In this document: piece after piece, positions 14,109-24,235 of the stretch
Position numbering within the stretch: the first letter of the stretch is position 1
Layout: every line of letters starts with the position of its first letter
Assembly: GCA_022791875.1 (NCBI GenBank)
Contig: JAAVZX010000067.1
Coordinates: forward strand, 1 to 40,497
Length of the DNA: 40,497 bases
Origin: Oscillibacter sp.
GTDB taxonomy: Bacteria; Bacillota; Clostridia; Oscillospirales; Oscillospiraceae
Reading direction: 5' to 3'
Notes under the pieces: model-generated
What the model saw: only the letters and a program-made list of their open reading frames with translations
Told to the model about the DNA's origin: nothing
The model's database searches: none
Made by a program: the position numbers and the translations under genes

Positions 14109-16538
14109 TCACTTATGCGGCACGTGCCAGATATTCTCCGCGTACTCCGCAACCGAGCGGTCGGCGGCGAAGATGCCGCTGCGGGCGATGTTGTGGAGGC
14201 TCATGCGGTTCCAGGTGATGGGGTCGGCGTAGGTCTGGACCATCTTCTTTTCCGCCTGGCAGTATGCGTCGAAGTCGGCCAGGAGGAGGTACTCGTCGGC
14301 GGGGCTGCCGCCTGCGCCGAGGAGGAGGCGCTGATAGAGGTCGTCGTAGCTGACGCCGTCGCGGAAGCCGCCGCGAAGGGCGTCCATGGCGCGGCGCAGG
14401 ACGGGGTCGTGGTTGTAGTAACGCTGGGGGACGTAGCCCTCCCGCTTGAGGTTCTGAACCTCGTCGGCGTGGAGCCCGAAGAGGAACATGTTCTCGTCGC
14501 CCAGAACCTGGTGCATCTCCACGTTGGCGCCGTCCAGGGTGCCCACCGTCAGGGCGCCGTTCATCATGAACTTCATGTTGCCGGTGCCGCTGGCCTCCTT
14601 GCCGGCGGTGGAAATCTGCTGGGAGACTTCGCTGGCGGGCATGAGGACCTCCGCCAGGGAAACCCGGTAGTTCTCCAGGAAGACCACCTGCAGCTTATCC
14701 TTGCAGATGGGATCGTGGTCGATCTGGTCGGCCAGGGAGTTGATGAGCCGGATGATCCGCTTGGCCACCTCGTAGCCCGGCGCGGCCTTCGCGCCGAAGA
14801 GGAAGGTGTGGGGCTGGGTGATGGCGTTGGGATTATCCCGGAGCTGCTGGTAGAGGGAGATGATGTGCAGCACGTTCAGCAGCTGCCGCTTGTACTCGTG
14901 GAGGCGCTTGGACTGGACGTCGAAGATGGCGTCCGGGTTCAGAATCACGCCGCGGCTCCGTTTGGCGTGGGCGGCAAAGGCGATCTTGTTCTGCCGCTTG
15001 ATCTCCGCCAGGCGCTCCAGGACGGCCTTGTCGTCGGCGTAGGCGTCCAGCTTGGAGAGGTTGGAGGCGTCGTAGAGGTAGGCGTCGCCGCCGGTGAGCT
15101 CCTTCAGAAGGCCATCCAGGCCGGGGTTGATCTCGCTGAGCCAGCGGCGGTGATCGATGCCGTTGGTGACGTTCTGGAACTTCTGGGGCTCCATGACGCA
15201 GGCGTCGTGGAAGACGTCATTGCGCAGAATGTCGGAGTGGAGGGCGGAGACGCCGTTGACGGCCATGCCGCCCGCGATGCACAGATTCGCCATGCGGACC
15301 TCGCCGCCCCAGATGATGGCCATTTTCTCCGTCTTGGCGGGGTCGTGGTAGTAGTTCTCGATGCGGCGCTGCCAGCGGTCGGAGATCTCCTGGATGATCT
15401 GCCAGATCCGGGGGAGACGGCGCTCCACCAGGGTCTGGGGCCAGCGCTCCAGGGCCTCGGCAAGAACGGTGTGGTTCGTGTAGGCCACGGAGTGGGTGGT
15501 GATGTGCCAGGCGTCGTCCCAGTCCATGCCGGTGTCGTCGATGAGGATGCGCATGAGCTCGGGGATCACCAGGGTGGGGTGGGTATCATTGATCTGGATG
15601 ACGTTCTTCTCGTGGAAGTTTTTCAGCGTCCCGTAGGTATCCAGGTGCTTGGCGGTGATGGACTGGATGGTGGCGGAGACGAGGAAATACTGCTGCTTGA
15701 GCCGCAGGGACTTGCCCTCCACGTGGTTGTCCTCGGGGTAGAGGACCTTGGAGATGGCCTCGGTCATGGCCTTTTCCTCCACGGCCTTGAGGTACTCGCC
15801 CTGGCCGAAGAGGTTCATGTCCAGGGCCTTGGTGGGCCGGGCGTCCCAGAGGCGGAGGACGTTCACGTGGTCGGTGCCGAAGCCCGCGATCTCCATGTCA
15901 TAGGGGATGGCCATGACGGTGGTGGCGTCCTCGTTGACGGTGTGGAGGTATCCGTCGGCCCAGAACTCCCGGACGGTGCCGCCGAAGGAGACCTGCTGGG
16001 CCTCGGCGGGCTTGGGCAGGAGCCAGGCGGCGCCCAGGTCCTTCCAGTGGTCGGGAAGCTCCACCTGCTGGCCCTCCACGATCTTCTGCTTGAACAGGCC
16101 CAGCTCGTAGCAGATGGAGTAGCCCGTGGCGGGAATCTCCAGAGTGGTCATGGAGTCCAGGTAGCAGGCGGCCAGGCGGCCCAGGCCGCCGTTGCCCAGG
16201 GCGGCGTCCGGCTCCACCTCGAAGATGTCCGCGGCCTTGAAGCCCAGGTTCTCCAGGGCCTCCTTGAGCTGGGGGAGGACCCCCAGGTTGTAGGCGTTCT
16301 TGATCAGGCTGCGGCCCATGAGAAACTCCATGGAGAGGTAGTGGACCTGCTTCTTCCTGCTCAGGCGGGTGCTCTTGCGGGTTGCCACCTCCCGCAGGGC
16401 CATCACGTCCCGGAGAACCAGGGCGCTGGCGCGCATCATATCCCCGTCGGTGGCCTCGTCGGGGGCCTTGCCGAAGTTGGTCATCAGCTTGGCGGTCAGG
16501 GCGTCCTGCAAGTCTTTTGTCGTCTTAAAAGCTGTCAT
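14109..16538 (-). CDS. glgP: glycogen (alpha-glucan) phosphorylase
   Basis: GT35 phosphorylase that releases glucose-1-phosphate from glycogen ends using phosphate and pyridoxal phosphate. The 809-residue length is standard. Family signatures are VHYLSMEFLMGR, NGGLGRLAACYLDSM near the N-terminus, and the PLP-site region EASGTGNMKFMMNGALTVGT around residue 650, with TLDGANVEM after it. Start ATG 16538 has GAGGA upstream and lies 21 bp after glgA, so it is the last gene of the glycogen operon. Degradation and synthesis genes are thus co-expressed, as in many Firmicutes. The composite 3'-end repeat follows directly. Confidence 0.97.
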   Translation of the reverse strand: MTAFKTTKDLQDALTAKLMTNFGKAPDEATDGDMMRASALVLRDVMALREVATRKSTRLSRKKQVHYLSMEFLMGRSLIKNAYNLGVLPQLKEALENLGFKAADIFEVEPDAALGNGGLGRLAACYLDSMTTLEIPATGYSICYELGLFKQKIVEGQQVELPDHWKDLGAAWLLPKPAEAQQVSFGGTVREFWADGYLHTVNEDATTVMAIPYDMEIAGFGTDHVNVLRLWDARPTKALDMNLFGQGEYLKAVEEKAMTEAISKVLYPEDNHVEGKSLRLKQQYFLVSATIQSITAKHLDTYGTLKNFHEKNVIQINDTHPTLVIPELMRILIDDTGMDWDDAWHITTHSVAYTNHTVLAEALERWPQTLVERRLPRIWQIIQEISDRWQRRIENYYHDPAKTEKMAIIWGGEVRMANLCIAGGMAVNGVSALHSDILRNDVFHDACVMEPQKFQNVTNGIDHRRWLSEINPGLDGLLKELTGGDAYLYDASNLSKLDAYADDKAVLERLAEIKRQNKIAFAAHAKRSRGVILNPDAIFDVQSKRLHEYKRQLLNVLHIISLYQQLRDNPNAITQPHTFLFGAKAAPGYEVAKRIIRLINSLADQIDHDPICKDKLQVVFLENYRVSLAEVLMPASEVSQQISTAGKEASGTGNMKFMMNGALTVGTLDGANVEMHQVLGDENMFLFGLHADEVQNLKREGYVPQRYYNHDPVLRRAMDALRGGFRDGVSYDDLYQRLLLGAGGSPADEYLLLADFDAYCQAEKKMVQTYADPITWNRMSLHNIARSGIFAADRSVAEYAENIWHVPHK

Positions 16539-16559
16539 GAATGATCCTCACTTTGCTGC

Positions 16560-18422
16560 TTATTTTTTGGCGCTTCCCTTTTTGGAAGAGGTCTTCTTTG
16601 CGGTGGTCTTCTTCGCGGCGGCGGAAGTTTTCTTCGTGGCGGTCTTCTTCGCCGCGGTCTTCTTGGGGGCCTTGGCGGGCTCCTCCGGCTCCGCGGCAAT
16701 CTCCTCAGCGGCCTCCATCTTAGGCTCCTCCACGGCGGGGGCCTCTTCCGCAGGCGCGGCCTCGACAGGCGCTTCCTCAACAGCGGGGGTCTCCTCCGCA
16801 GGCGCGGCCTCGGCGGGGACTTCCTCAACAGCGGGGGCCTCCTCCACAGGCGCTTCCTCTACAGCGGGAGCGGTTTCAGCGGGCGCTTCCTCCACGGCGG
16901 GCGCAGGTTCCTCCACGGCGGGAGCGCCCTTCTCAAAAGGGCCCTCGTCCGTGGCGCGGACGCTGCTCTCCCGGGCGGGGGGCCACTCCATGCCGGTGAT
17001 GGTGGCGTAGATGCGCAGGTACTCCCGGGCGCTGCGGGCCCAGCTGAAATCGGAGGCCATGGCCCGCTGGCGGAGGCGTGCGAAGACGTCGGGATAGTCC
17101 TTATAGAGGTACACGGCCTCCCGGATCACGTGGAGCATGTCGCCGCTGGCGTAGTTGGCGAAGGTGAAGCCGGTGCCGGCGTCCCGCCAGGACTCGTGGG
17201 GCTGTACGGTGTCTTTCAGGCCGCCAGTCTCCCGGACGATGGGCACCGTGCCGTAGCGCATGGCGATCATCTGGCTCAGGCCGCAGGGCTCGCTCTTGGA
17301 GGGCATGAGGAACAGGTCCGCGCCGGCGTAGATGGCCATGGACAGCTCTTCGTTGTAGTCCAGGTTCACGGACATCCGCCCCGGGTACTGCTGGGCCGCC
17401 CAGCGGAAGAAGTCTTCGTATTTCTGGTCGCCGGTGCCCAGGATCACCATCTGGATGGGGAGGTCCATCATGTCGTGGAGCACCTCGCAGATGAGGTCCA
17501 AGCCCTTGTGGGACACCAGGCGGGACACCATGGCCACGATGGGGGTGCCGGGCTCCTCCCGCAGGCCCGTGAGGCGCTGGAGGGCGGCTTTGTCGGCCTC
17601 CTTGCCGCTCATGTCCTCGGGGGAGAACTTCGCCGCAATGCGCCCGTCGGTCCGGGGATCATACAGCTTCATGTCGATGCCGTTGAGGACGCCCCAGAGC
17701 TTGTTGGAGCACTGCTGGATGATGCTCTCCATGCGGTGGGCGAAGTAGGCCATTTTCAGCTCGTTGGCGTAGGTGGGGGAGACGGCGTTCACGGCGTCGG
17801 CGCAGAGGATGGCGCCCTTGAGGAGGTTCAGGTCGCCGTCCATGAGGAGGGTGCCGTCCTTGACCCAGCCCGCGTCCAGGCCGAAGAGGTCCCCCAGGAT
17901 GTAGGGGTTGTAGCGCCCCTGGTACTCGATGTTGTGGATGGTGAGGACGGTCTTGATGGAGCGGTAGCGGTCCTCCCGGACGCCGTCGTCCTTCAGGTAG
18001 ATGGGCACCAGGGCGGACTGCCAGTCGTTGCAGTTGATGACGTCGGGCCAGAACTTGAAGTGGTCCAGCATCTTCACCACGGCGCGGGAGAAGAAGCCGT
18101 AGCGCTCACCGTCGTCGGGGTGCCCGTAGAGCTCCCAGCGGGCGAAATACTGCTCGTTGTCCAGGAAGTACCAGGTGACCCCGTCCTTCTCCAGGGAAAA
18201 CAGCCCGCAGTAGATGTGCCGCCAGCCCAGGTTCACGTAGTCATAGCACTCAAAGGTCAGCTGATCGCCGAAGCGGTCCCGGACCCGCTGGTAGAGGGGC
18301 AGGACGACGGCCACCTCCGCGCCCTGGCTGGCCAGAGCGGGGGGGAGGGAACCAGCCACGTCGGCCAGGCCGCCGGTCTTGCAGAACGGGACGGCCTCAC
18401 TGGTCACATACAAAATTTTCAT
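16560..18422 (-). CDS. glgA: glycogen synthase with acidic/basic C-terminal tail
   Basis: GT5 ADP-glucose:alpha-glucan glucosyltransferase. MKILYVTSEAVPFCKTGGLA carries the ADP-glucose-binding KTGGL motif. Later motifs include TIHNIEYQGRYNP, VSRLVSHKGLDLICEVL and PSKSEPCGLSQMIAMRYG. The catalytic part ends near residue 482, which is the normal full length of the family. A further 138 residues follow: about 499-582 are an acidic Pro/Ala/Val/Glu repeat (PAVEE and PVEEA units) and about 583-620 are a Lys-rich tail of AAKKT and TKKTS units like bacterial histone-H1-like tails. The tail is in frame and in the same codon style, so it is not a sequencing artefact by appearance. GGAGT precedes the ATG. 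A 249-bp gap with two hairpins separates it from glgD. Confidence 0.97.
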   Translation of the reverse strand: MKILYVTSEAVPFCKTGGLADVAGSLPPALASQGAEVAVVLPLYQRVRDRFGDQLTFECYDYVNLGWRHIYCGLFSLEKDGVTWYFLDNEQYFARWELYGHPDDGERYGFFSRAVVKMLDHFKFWPDVINCNDWQSALVPIYLKDDGVREDRYRSIKTVLTIHNIEYQGRYNPYILGDLFGLDAGWVKDGTLLMDGDLNLLKGAILCADAVNAVSPTYANELKMAYFAHRMESIIQQCSNKLWGVLNGIDMKLYDPRTDGRIAAKFSPEDMSGKEADKAALQRLTGLREEPGTPIVAMVSRLVSHKGLDLICEVLHDMMDLPIQMVILGTGDQKYEDFFRWAAQQYPGRMSVNLDYNEELSMAIYAGADLFLMPSKSEPCGLSQMIAMRYGTVPIVRETGGLKDTVQPHESWRDAGTGFTFANYASGDMLHVIREAVYLYKDYPDVFARLRQRAMASDFSWARSAREYLRIYATITGMEWPPARESSVRATDEGPFEKGAPAVEEPAPAVEEAPAETAPAVEEAPVEEAPAVEEVPAEAAPAEETPAVEEAPVEAAPAEEAPAVEEPKMEAAEEIAAEPEEPAKAPKKTAAKKTATKKTSAAAKKTTAKKTSSKKGSAKK

Positions 18423-18542
18423 AAGCTACTCCTTTTCATATCGCTCCCGCGCGGCCCCCGGGGCCGCGGTCATGCGGGATGTTTTGACGCTCTGCGGAAT
18501 ACGGCTTTGGATCATCCGGCCCGCCGGGCCGGGCAGAACGCA

Positions 18543-18599
18543 AAAATAATGGGAACCTCCGCCCGCCGGGACGCCGGAGGCCGGCGTTCCCATTATTTT
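18543..18599 (-). terminator. strong hairpin in the glgD-glgA gap (terminator or processing site)
   Basis: Perfect 14-bp arms AAAATAATGGGAAC (18543-18556) and GTTCCCATTATTTT (18586-18599) enclose an inner CCTCCG/CGGAGG stem. Both flanks are A/T-rich, so it can act on either strand. Within a single operon it would reduce or separate expression of glgA-glgP from glgBCD. Confidence 0.7.
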
Positions 18600-18626
18600 G
18601 ACGTTCCGTCTCGAAACAGACTTCCA

Positions 18627-18654
18627 GGGAAAGGGGGATCGCTCCCCCTTTCCC
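18627..18654 (-). other. second hairpin after glgD
   Basis: GGGAAAGGGGGA (18627-18638) pairs with TCCCCCTTTCCC (18643-18654) around a 4-nt loop, 18 bp after the glgD stop. There is no T-run, so a 3'-end stabilising or RNase-processing structure is more likely than a terminator. Confidence 0.55.
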
Positions 18655-18671
18655 CGTGTCGCAGTACCCGT

Positions 18672-19784
18672 TTATACCCGGCTTCCCTTGGCCAGGACGA
18701 TGGGATAGGTGGCGTGGCCCATGAGGGTCCGGTCCGGCAGGATCTCCACGTGCTTGTCGGTGATGATGTAGGAGAGCTGCGCGTTCCGGCGGACCACGGT
18801 GCCCTGGAAGAGCATACAGTTCCGCACCACCGCGCCGGGCTCCACCACCACGCCGGAGGACAGGATGGAGTTCTCCACCACGCCCTCGATGGTGCAGCCG
18901 TCGGCCATCAGGGAGTTGACGCAGCGTCCGTCGGCGCCCACATAGGAGGGGGCCATGTCGGTGACCTGGGCCCGGATGGGGCGGACGGGGTTGAACAGGT
19001 CGGAGCGGACGGAGGGGTTCAGAAGCTGCATACTGCGGTCGTAATACTCCTGGATGGAGCGGATCTGGGCGGCGTAGCCGTTCCAGATGTAGCTGCCCAG
19101 GTTCAGGCTGTCCTTCTTGGCCTGGAGCACGTCCCGCCGCCAGCTGAACTGGTCCTTGGCGCTGCACTCGTCCACCAGGTCCTTCAGGAGCTGGGTGGAG
19201 AGGATGTAGACCTCCAGCCCCCGGAAGCCCCGGGGATTGTTCAGGTTGTAGAGGACCTGGGTGATGCGGCCCTCGGCGTTCTTCTCGAAGTAGGTGCCGT
19301 TCTCCGTGGCGAAGCTGTCGTTGCCGCAGACCACGGTGATGTCCGCGCCGGATTTCAGGTGGGCCTCAAAGATGTCCCCGATGGGGAGGTTGGCAACCAG
19401 ATCGCCGTCCATCATGACCACGTACTCCTGACGGATCGTGGCCAGGTACGAGCGGACATGGGCCAGGGCCTCCACCTTGCCCCGGAAGGGCATGACGCCC
19501 CAGTTCTGCTGGTAGTTGAAGGGGGGCAGGAGCCGGAGGCCGCCGCGCTTGCGGGAGAGGTCCCAGTCCTTGCCGCTGCCCAGGTGGTCCAGCAGGCTCT
19601 GGTACTTGCCGTGGAGCACGATGCCCACGTCGGTGGTGCCGGCGTTCACCAGGTTGGACAAAGCGAAGTCAACCGTGCGGAAGCGGCAGCCGAAGGGCAT
19701 GGAGGAGGGGCAGCGGATCTCGCCCAGCTCCCTCAAATCGTTGCGCTGCTCATAGGAGAAAATGATACCGTGCAGACCTTTCAT
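18672..19784 (-). CDS. glgD: glucose-1-phosphate adenylyltransferase, GlgD subunit
   Basis: A 370-residue homologue of ADP-glucose pyrophosphorylase that forms a complex with GlgC in Firmicutes and modulates it. The N-terminus [20 protein letters not shown] lacks the GGxGxRL nucleotide-binding loop present in GlgC, which is the mark of the GlgD type. It keeps [20 protein letters not shown] and a C-terminal left-handed beta-helix ([39 protein letters not shown]). The start overlaps the glgC stop by 4 nt, ensuring balanced synthesis of the two subunits. Confidence 0.96.
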   Translation of the reverse strand: MKGLHGIIFSYEQRNDLRELGEIRCPSSMPFGCRFRTVDFALSNLVNAGTTDVGIVLHGKYQSLLDHLGSGKDWDLSRKRGGLRLLPPFNYQQNWGVMPFRGKVEALAHVRSYLATIRQEYVVMMDGDLVANLPIGDIFEAHLKSGADITVVCGNDSFATENGTYFEKNAEGRITQVLYNLNNPRGFRGLEVYILSTQLLKDLVDECSAKDQFSWRRDVLQAKKDSLNLGSYIWNGYAAQIRSIQEYYDRSMQLLNPSVRSDLFNPVRPIRAQVTDMAPSYVGADGRCVNSLMADGCTIEGVVENSILSSGVVVEPGAVVRNCMLFQGTVVRRNAQLSYIITDKHVEILPDRTLMGHATYPIVLAKGSRV

Positions 19785-20989
19785 TTCTTGGGAACCTCCT
19801 TACCGTCGCAGTCCAGCATGACGCCGGGGGCAACGTTCTTTCCGTCGGGGAGTACGCAGTTGGGGGCCAGCACCGTCAGGCCCCAGCCCTCGGGGAAGTC
19901 CTCGGGCTTGCCGCCCACGCGGCAGTCTTTGCCGATGCGGCAGCCCTCGCCCAGGATGGCGTATTCCACCACCGCGCCGGCCTCCACCTTCGCGCCGGGA
20001 AGGAGCACGGAGTAGCTCACCCGGGCCCCGGGGGCCACGTCCACGTTGGGGGACAGGACGGAGTTCTCCACCACGCCCTCCAGGTCGCTGCCCCGGTTGA
20101 AGGCGCTGTGGGTCACGCTGGACTGGGGGCCCAGGAAGGCGGGGGCGGCGTTGACGGAGCGGGCGTAGATGGGCCAGGACCGGTCGTGGAGGTCCAGGCC
20201 GGACTCCGGGGCCAGCATGTCCATGTTGGCGTCCCAGAGGGAGTCCAGGGTGCCCACGTCCTTCCAGTAGCCCTGGAAGCGGTAGGCGGCCATGCGCTCA
20301 TGGTTCCCCAGCATGGCGGGGATGACGTTCTTGCCGAAGTCGTTCTCGGAGGCGGGGTTGTTCTCGTCGTCGATGAGGTACTGGCGCAGGGCCTTCCAGG
20401 AGAAGACGTAGATGCCCATGGAGGCCAGGTTGCTCTTGGGCTCCTTCGGCTTCTCGGCAAACTCGGTGATCATGTCCTCCCCGTCCACGCTCATGATGCC
20501 GAAGCGGGGGGCCTCCTCCCAGGGCACCTCCATGACGGAGATGGTGCAGGCGGCATTGGCGGCTTTGTGGCGCTCCACCATCTTGGCATAGTTCATCTTG
20601 TAGATATGGTCGCCGGAGAGGATCACCACGTAGTCGGGCTCGTACATGTCGATGAAGCCGATGTTCTGGAAGATGGCGTTGGCGGTGCCCTTGTACCAGG
20701 TGCCGCCCTTGCTGCCCATGTAGGGGGGCAGGATGTGGACGCCGCCGTCAGCGGAGTCCAGGTCCCAGGGCTGGCCGCTGCCGATGTAGCTGTTGAGCTC
20801 CAGGGGGCGGTACTGGGTGAGGACGCCCACGGTGTCGATGCCGGAATTGGTGCAGTTGGACAGGGGGAAGTCGATGATGCGGTACTTGCCGCCGAAGGGG
20901 ACCGCGGGCTTTGCCATGTCTCCGGTCAGGACGTACAGGCGGCTTCCCTGTCCGCCTGCCAGCAGCATGGCAATACATTCTTTTTTCAT
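19781..20989 (-). CDS. glgC: glucose-1-phosphate adenylyltransferase, catalytic subunit
   Basis: A 402-residue enzyme making ADP-glucose from glucose-1-phosphate and ATP, the committed step of glycogen synthesis. [20 protein letters not shown] contains the GGxGSRL loop. [35 protein letters not shown] and FAEKP follow, and a beta-helix domain ([20 protein letters not shown]) ends the protein. One detail is unusual: the loop continues RLYVLT where most relatives have RLxPLT. It overlaps glgB (4 nt) upstream and glgD (4 nt) downstream. Confidence 0.97.
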   Translation of the reverse strand: MKKECIAMLLAGGQGSRLYVLTGDMAKPAVPFGGKYRIIDFPLSNCTNSGIDTVGVLTQYRPLELNSYIGSGQPWDLDSADGGVHILPPYMGSKGGTWYKGTANAIFQNIGFIDMYEPDYVVILSGDHIYKMNYAKMVERHKAANAACTISVMEVPWEEAPRFGIMSVDGEDMITEFAEKPKEPKSNLASMGIYVFSWKALRQYLIDDENNPASENDFGKNVIPAMLGNHERMAAYRFQGYWKDVGTLDSLWDANMDMLAPESGLDLHDRSWPIYARSVNAAPAFLGPQSSVTHSAFNRGSDLEGVVENSVLSPNVDVAPGARVSYSVLLPGAKVEAGAVVEYAILGEGCRIGKDCRVGGKPEDFPEGWGLTVLAPNCVLPDGKNVAPGVMLDCDGKEVPKK

Positions 20990-22971
20990 GTGTTCTCCAG
21001 CTCCTTTTTTGCCTGTTTTTTCTTCCCAGCCCTGGGGGCTGCGTCCTTGGGGGTCGGGTCCTTTGCCTGCTTTTTCTTCCTGGACTTGGGGAAGGTCCCC
21101 GCGCCCCGCAGGAAGACCGCGCCGAAGGCCGGGATGCGGATGGCCGCGGAGCAGTCCTTGCCGTGGGAGGGAATCTCCTCCACCGGGACAGGGGCGGTGT
21201 CCGCGAAGCCGTCGCCGCCGTAGGCGGGGTCGTCCGTGTTGAACACGGGAATATACTGCCGGTGGGCGGGAACGCCCATCCGATAGCTTTCATATGTATT
21301 GGGGGAGAAGTTGATGGCGCACAGGAGGTCCCGGCCCTTCTTGTCCTTGCGGAGGAAGACGACCACGTTGTTGTGGTTGTCGTCCACCACCAGCCACTCG
21401 AAGCCGGTCCAGTCGAAGTCCACCTCCCAGAGGGCGGGTTCCTTCTTGTAGAACTCGTTGGCCTCCTTGAAGAACTTGTGGATCTGCTGGTTGATGGGCT
21501 TTTCAAGGAGATACCAGTCCAGCTGCTCCTTGTCGTTCCACTCGTGCCACTGGCCCAGCTCCGCGCCCATGAAGAGGAGCTTCTTGCCGGGGTGGGCCAG
21601 GAGGTAGGCGTAGAAGCCCCGGGTGGAGCGGAGCTGCGTCTCGTAGTCCCCGGGCATCTTGCCCACGACGCTGCCCTTCATGTGGACCACCTCGTCGTGG
21701 GAGATGGGAAGCACGAAGTTCTCAGAGAACGCGTACATCATGGAGAAGGTGATGTCCTTATGGTGGTCCTGGCGGAACCAGGGGTCCATCTTGAGGTAGT
21801 GGCACATGTCGTTCATCCAGCCCATGTTCCACTTGAGGTTGAAGCCCAGACCGCCCACGTCGGCGGGACGGCTCACCAGGGGCCACGCGGTGGATTCCTC
21901 GGCGATCATCATGACCCCGGGATTCACCTCGAAGGCCAGGGCGTTCAGCTCCCGGAGGAAGTCGATGGCCTCCAGGTTCTCGTGCCCGCCGTACTTGTTG
22001 GGGGACCAGGCGCCGCCCTGGCGGTCGTAATCCAGGTAGAGCATGGAGGCCACGGCGTCCACCCGCAGGCCGTCGATGTGGCACTCCTCCAGCCAGAAGC
22101 GTGCGGAGGAGAAGAGGAAGCTCTTGACCTCGGGCCGTCCGTAGTCGAAGACCCGGGTGCCCCAGGAGGCGTGCTCCCACTTGTTGGGGTCGCTGTACTC
22201 GTAGCAGCAGCTGCCGTCGAACTGGTAGAGCCCGTGGGCGTCCTTGCAGAAGTGGGAGGGGACCCAGTCGAGAATGACGGCGATGCCGTTCTTGTGCATA
22301 TGGTTCACGAACCACATGAAGTCCTTGGGGGTGCCGTAGCGGGAGGTGGCGGCGAACCAGCCGGTGGCCTGGTAGCCCCAGGAGCCGTCGAAGGGGTGCT
22401 CCAGGACGGGCATGAGCTCGATGGCGGTGTAGCCCATATCCTTGACGTAGGCGGCCAGCTCCTTGGCCAGCTCCTTGTAGCTGTAGAAGGTGCCGTCCTC
22501 CCGCTTCTTCCAGGAGCCCAGATGGACCTCGTAGATATTCAGGGGGGACTCGTAGACGGGATGCTTTTTCTGCTTGGCCAGGAAGGCGGCGTCGGTCCAG
22601 CGGAAGCCCTCGATGTCGTAGAGCTTGCTGCCGGTGGCGGGGCGGGTCTCGCAGTGGAAGCCGTAGGGGTCCGCCTTGAGGCGGGTTTCGCCGTCGCAGC
22701 CGGTGATGGCGTATTTATAGGTGTCGAACTCCTTCAGGCCGGGGAGGAAGCCCTCCCAGATCTCGCCCTTGCAGACGAGGCAGTGCTGCCCGGCCTTCCA
22801 GTCGTTGAAGTCGCCCACGACGGAGACCTTCTGCGCGTGGGGGGCCCAGACCCGGAAGCCCCAGCCCTTGACGCCCCGCTTCTCAGCGGGGTGCGCGCCG
22901 AAGTAGCGCCAGCCGTCGGTCAGCGCGCCGGAGTGGAAACGCTCGCTGGGATTGGTTTTAGCCTTTGCCAT
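20986..22971 (-). CDS. glgB: 1,4-alpha-glucan branching enzyme with basic C-terminal tail
   Basis: A 661-residue GH13 branching enzyme, first gene of the operon. It has an N-terminal CBM48 domain ([20 protein letters not shown]), a catalytic barrel with [45 protein letters not shown] (nucleophile Asp), MIAEEST (acid Glu) and SHDEVVH, and a C-terminal beta domain. The last 35 or so residues form a Lys-rich tail ([30 protein letters not shown]) not usual for GlgB. ATG 22971 is chosen over 23022 because GGAGG lies 8 nt upstream and the predicted transcription start is at about 23063. Overlap with glgC is 4 nt. Confidence 0.96.
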   Translation of the reverse strand: MAKAKTNPSERFHSGALTDGWRYFGAHPAEKRGVKGWGFRVWAPHAQKVSVVGDFNDWKAGQHCLVCKGEIWEGFLPGLKEFDTYKYAITGCDGETRLKADPYGFHCETRPATGSKLYDIEGFRWTDAAFLAKQKKHPVYESPLNIYEVHLGSWKKREDGTFYSYKELAKELAAYVKDMGYTAIELMPVLEHPFDGSWGYQATGWFAATSRYGTPKDFMWFVNHMHKNGIAVILDWVPSHFCKDAHGLYQFDGSCCYEYSDPNKWEHASWGTRVFDYGRPEVKSFLFSSARFWLEECHIDGLRVDAVASMLYLDYDRQGGAWSPNKYGGHENLEAIDFLRELNALAFEVNPGVMMIAEESTAWPLVSRPADVGGLGFNLKWNMGWMNDMCHYLKMDPWFRQDHHKDITFSMMYAFSENFVLPISHDEVVHMKGSVVGKMPGDYETQLRSTRGFYAYLLAHPGKKLLFMGAELGQWHEWNDKEQLDWYLLEKPINQQIHKFFKEANEFYKKEPALWEVDFDWTGFEWLVVDDNHNNVVVFLRKDKKGRDLLCAINFSPNTYESYRMGVPAHRQYIPVFNTDDPAYGGDGFADTAPVPVEEIPSHGKDCSAAIRIPAFGAVFLRGAGTFPKSRKKKQAKDPTPKDAAPRAGKKKQAKKELENT

Positions 22972-23069
22972 AGTGTCAACCTCCGTACAGAGCCGGACGC
23001 CGCGAGTCCTCTCTTTTATCACAGGGACAGAATGGGATTCCCGCGTCCTCTCTCTGGTTATTCTCCCCT

Positions 23070-23098
23070 ATTATACTTCTTCTGGAAAATATCGTCAA
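23070..23098 (-). promoter_or_regulatory. promoter of the glycogen operon
   Basis: TTGACG (23093-23098), 17 nt, TATAAT (23070-23075) on the minus strand. It gives a leader of about 90 nt before glgB. The remainder of the gap to the transporter gene (23099-23408) is AT-rich with no gene; I see no clear catabolite-response element. Confidence 0.88.
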
Positions 23099-23408
23099 GG
23101 ATGCACTTGTCAAAAAAAGCACGAAGTTTTAGTATATTTCCCCAAAGACTTTGACGCTTTCAAAGGGGAATTTGTAAATTGTTGGCATAAAGTGTAAACT
23201 TTTATTGAAATTTTTACGGTCAATCGGCGGGAAGGAATCGAAAAACAGGGCGTTTTTTACGATTTCCGCTTGATTTTACGGCCCGCGCTTGCTAAAATGG
23301 GTGCCGGATTCCCCTGGAAACGAAGGTTGACAATCGACAATCGCCAGAGTTCCGGTAGGATTTTAATCCGGGGGGATCCAGAACCGAATCAGACAGGAGA
23401 GGACAGCT

Positions 23409-24218
23409 TTGCAGCTTTTGACAGATTTTCAAGTGGACGGCCTGCCCTTATGGGTGGTGCTGCTGGTATGTGTGGGCATTTTCTGGGCGGGCTTCATGGA
23501 CGCCATTGCCGGAGGCGGGGGCATCATCTCCGTCCCGGTGCATCTGATCGCCTTCGGCAGCCGCCCCACGCCCTACGCCCTGGGGACGAACAAGGTCTCA
23601 GCCTTCATCGGCACGGCGGTCTCCACGTTCCGCTTTGCCCGGAACGGCTTCATCGACTGGCGGATGTTCGCGCCCGCGGCGGTGATTGCAGTGCTGGGCT
23701 CCGCCGGGGGCACCTGGCTCCAGCACCGGACGCCGGACGCCATATTGAAGTATCTGCTTCTGGCGGTGCTCCCGGTGGTGGCGTTCATCACGCTGCGCAG
23801 TCAGGAGTGGCCGGACGAGCCGGGAGAGATTGACCCGGGGAAGCAGCGTCTGATCATCTGGGGCGCGGCGCTGCTCATCGGGGCCTACGACGGCTACTAC
23901 GGTCCCGGCACAGGCACGTTTCTGATGATTATATTCATAAGGATGGCGAAGATGGACACCCGCCACGCCGCAGGGGGTGTAAAGCTGATTAACCTGTCGT
24001 CCAACTTCGGCAGTCTGGTGACGCAGCTGGCCTCCGGCTACGCGTACATAGGCGTGGGTCTGATCGCCGCGGTGGCCTCGGTAGCGGGCCACTACATCGG
24101 CTCCGGCCTGGCGATTCAAAACGGCAGCAAAATTGTACGCCCCGCAGTAGTCATCGTATTGATTCTGCTGACGATCAAGGTAGGCAGCGAGCTCTTGTTC
24201 CCGTCATTCTGGAGCTGA
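23409..24218 (+). CDS. TSUP-family membrane transporter (TauE/SafE/YfcA-like)
   Basis: A 269-residue integral membrane protein with about eight hydrophobic segments and the inverted-repeat family motifs FWAGFMDAIAGGGGIISVP and GAYDGYYGPGTGTFLMIIF. The family exports or imports small sulfonates, sulfite or related anions; the substrate here is unknown. The start is TTG 23409 with AGGAGAGG upstream. It is divergent from the glycogen operon. A dispersed repeat module (24236-24330) separates it from the racemase. Confidence 0.9.
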   Translation: MQLLTDFQVDGLPLWVVLLVCVGIFWAGFMDAIAGGGGIISVPVHLIAFGSRPTPYALGTNKVSAFIGTAVSTFRFARNGFIDWRMFAPAAVIAVLGSAGGTWLQHRTPDAILKYLLLAVLPVVAFITLRSQEWPDEPGEIDPGKQRLIIWGAALLIGAYDGYYGPGTGTFLMIIFIRMAKMDTRHAAGGVKLINLSSNFGSLVTQLASGYAYIGVGLIAAVASVAGHYIGSGLAIQNGSKIVRPAVVIVLILLTIKVGSELLFPSFWS

Positions 24219-24235
24219 CAAAAGAAGCAGAGGGT

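Noticed and set aside
13938..16544. Open frame of 868 codons on the plus strand opposite glgP
   Set aside because: It is the antisense of a clear glgP gene in GC-rich DNA; the translation is Gly/Val/Leu/His-rich low-complexity sequence without domains.
17130..20015. Open frame of 961 codons on the plus strand opposite glgA and glgD
   Set aside because: It runs antisense across two unambiguous genes and their non-coding gap; composition is typical of a high-GC shadow frame.
20911..23154. Open frame of 747 codons on the plus strand opposite glgC and glgB
   Set aside because: Antisense of GlgB/GlgC; no recognisable domain or ribosome binding site.
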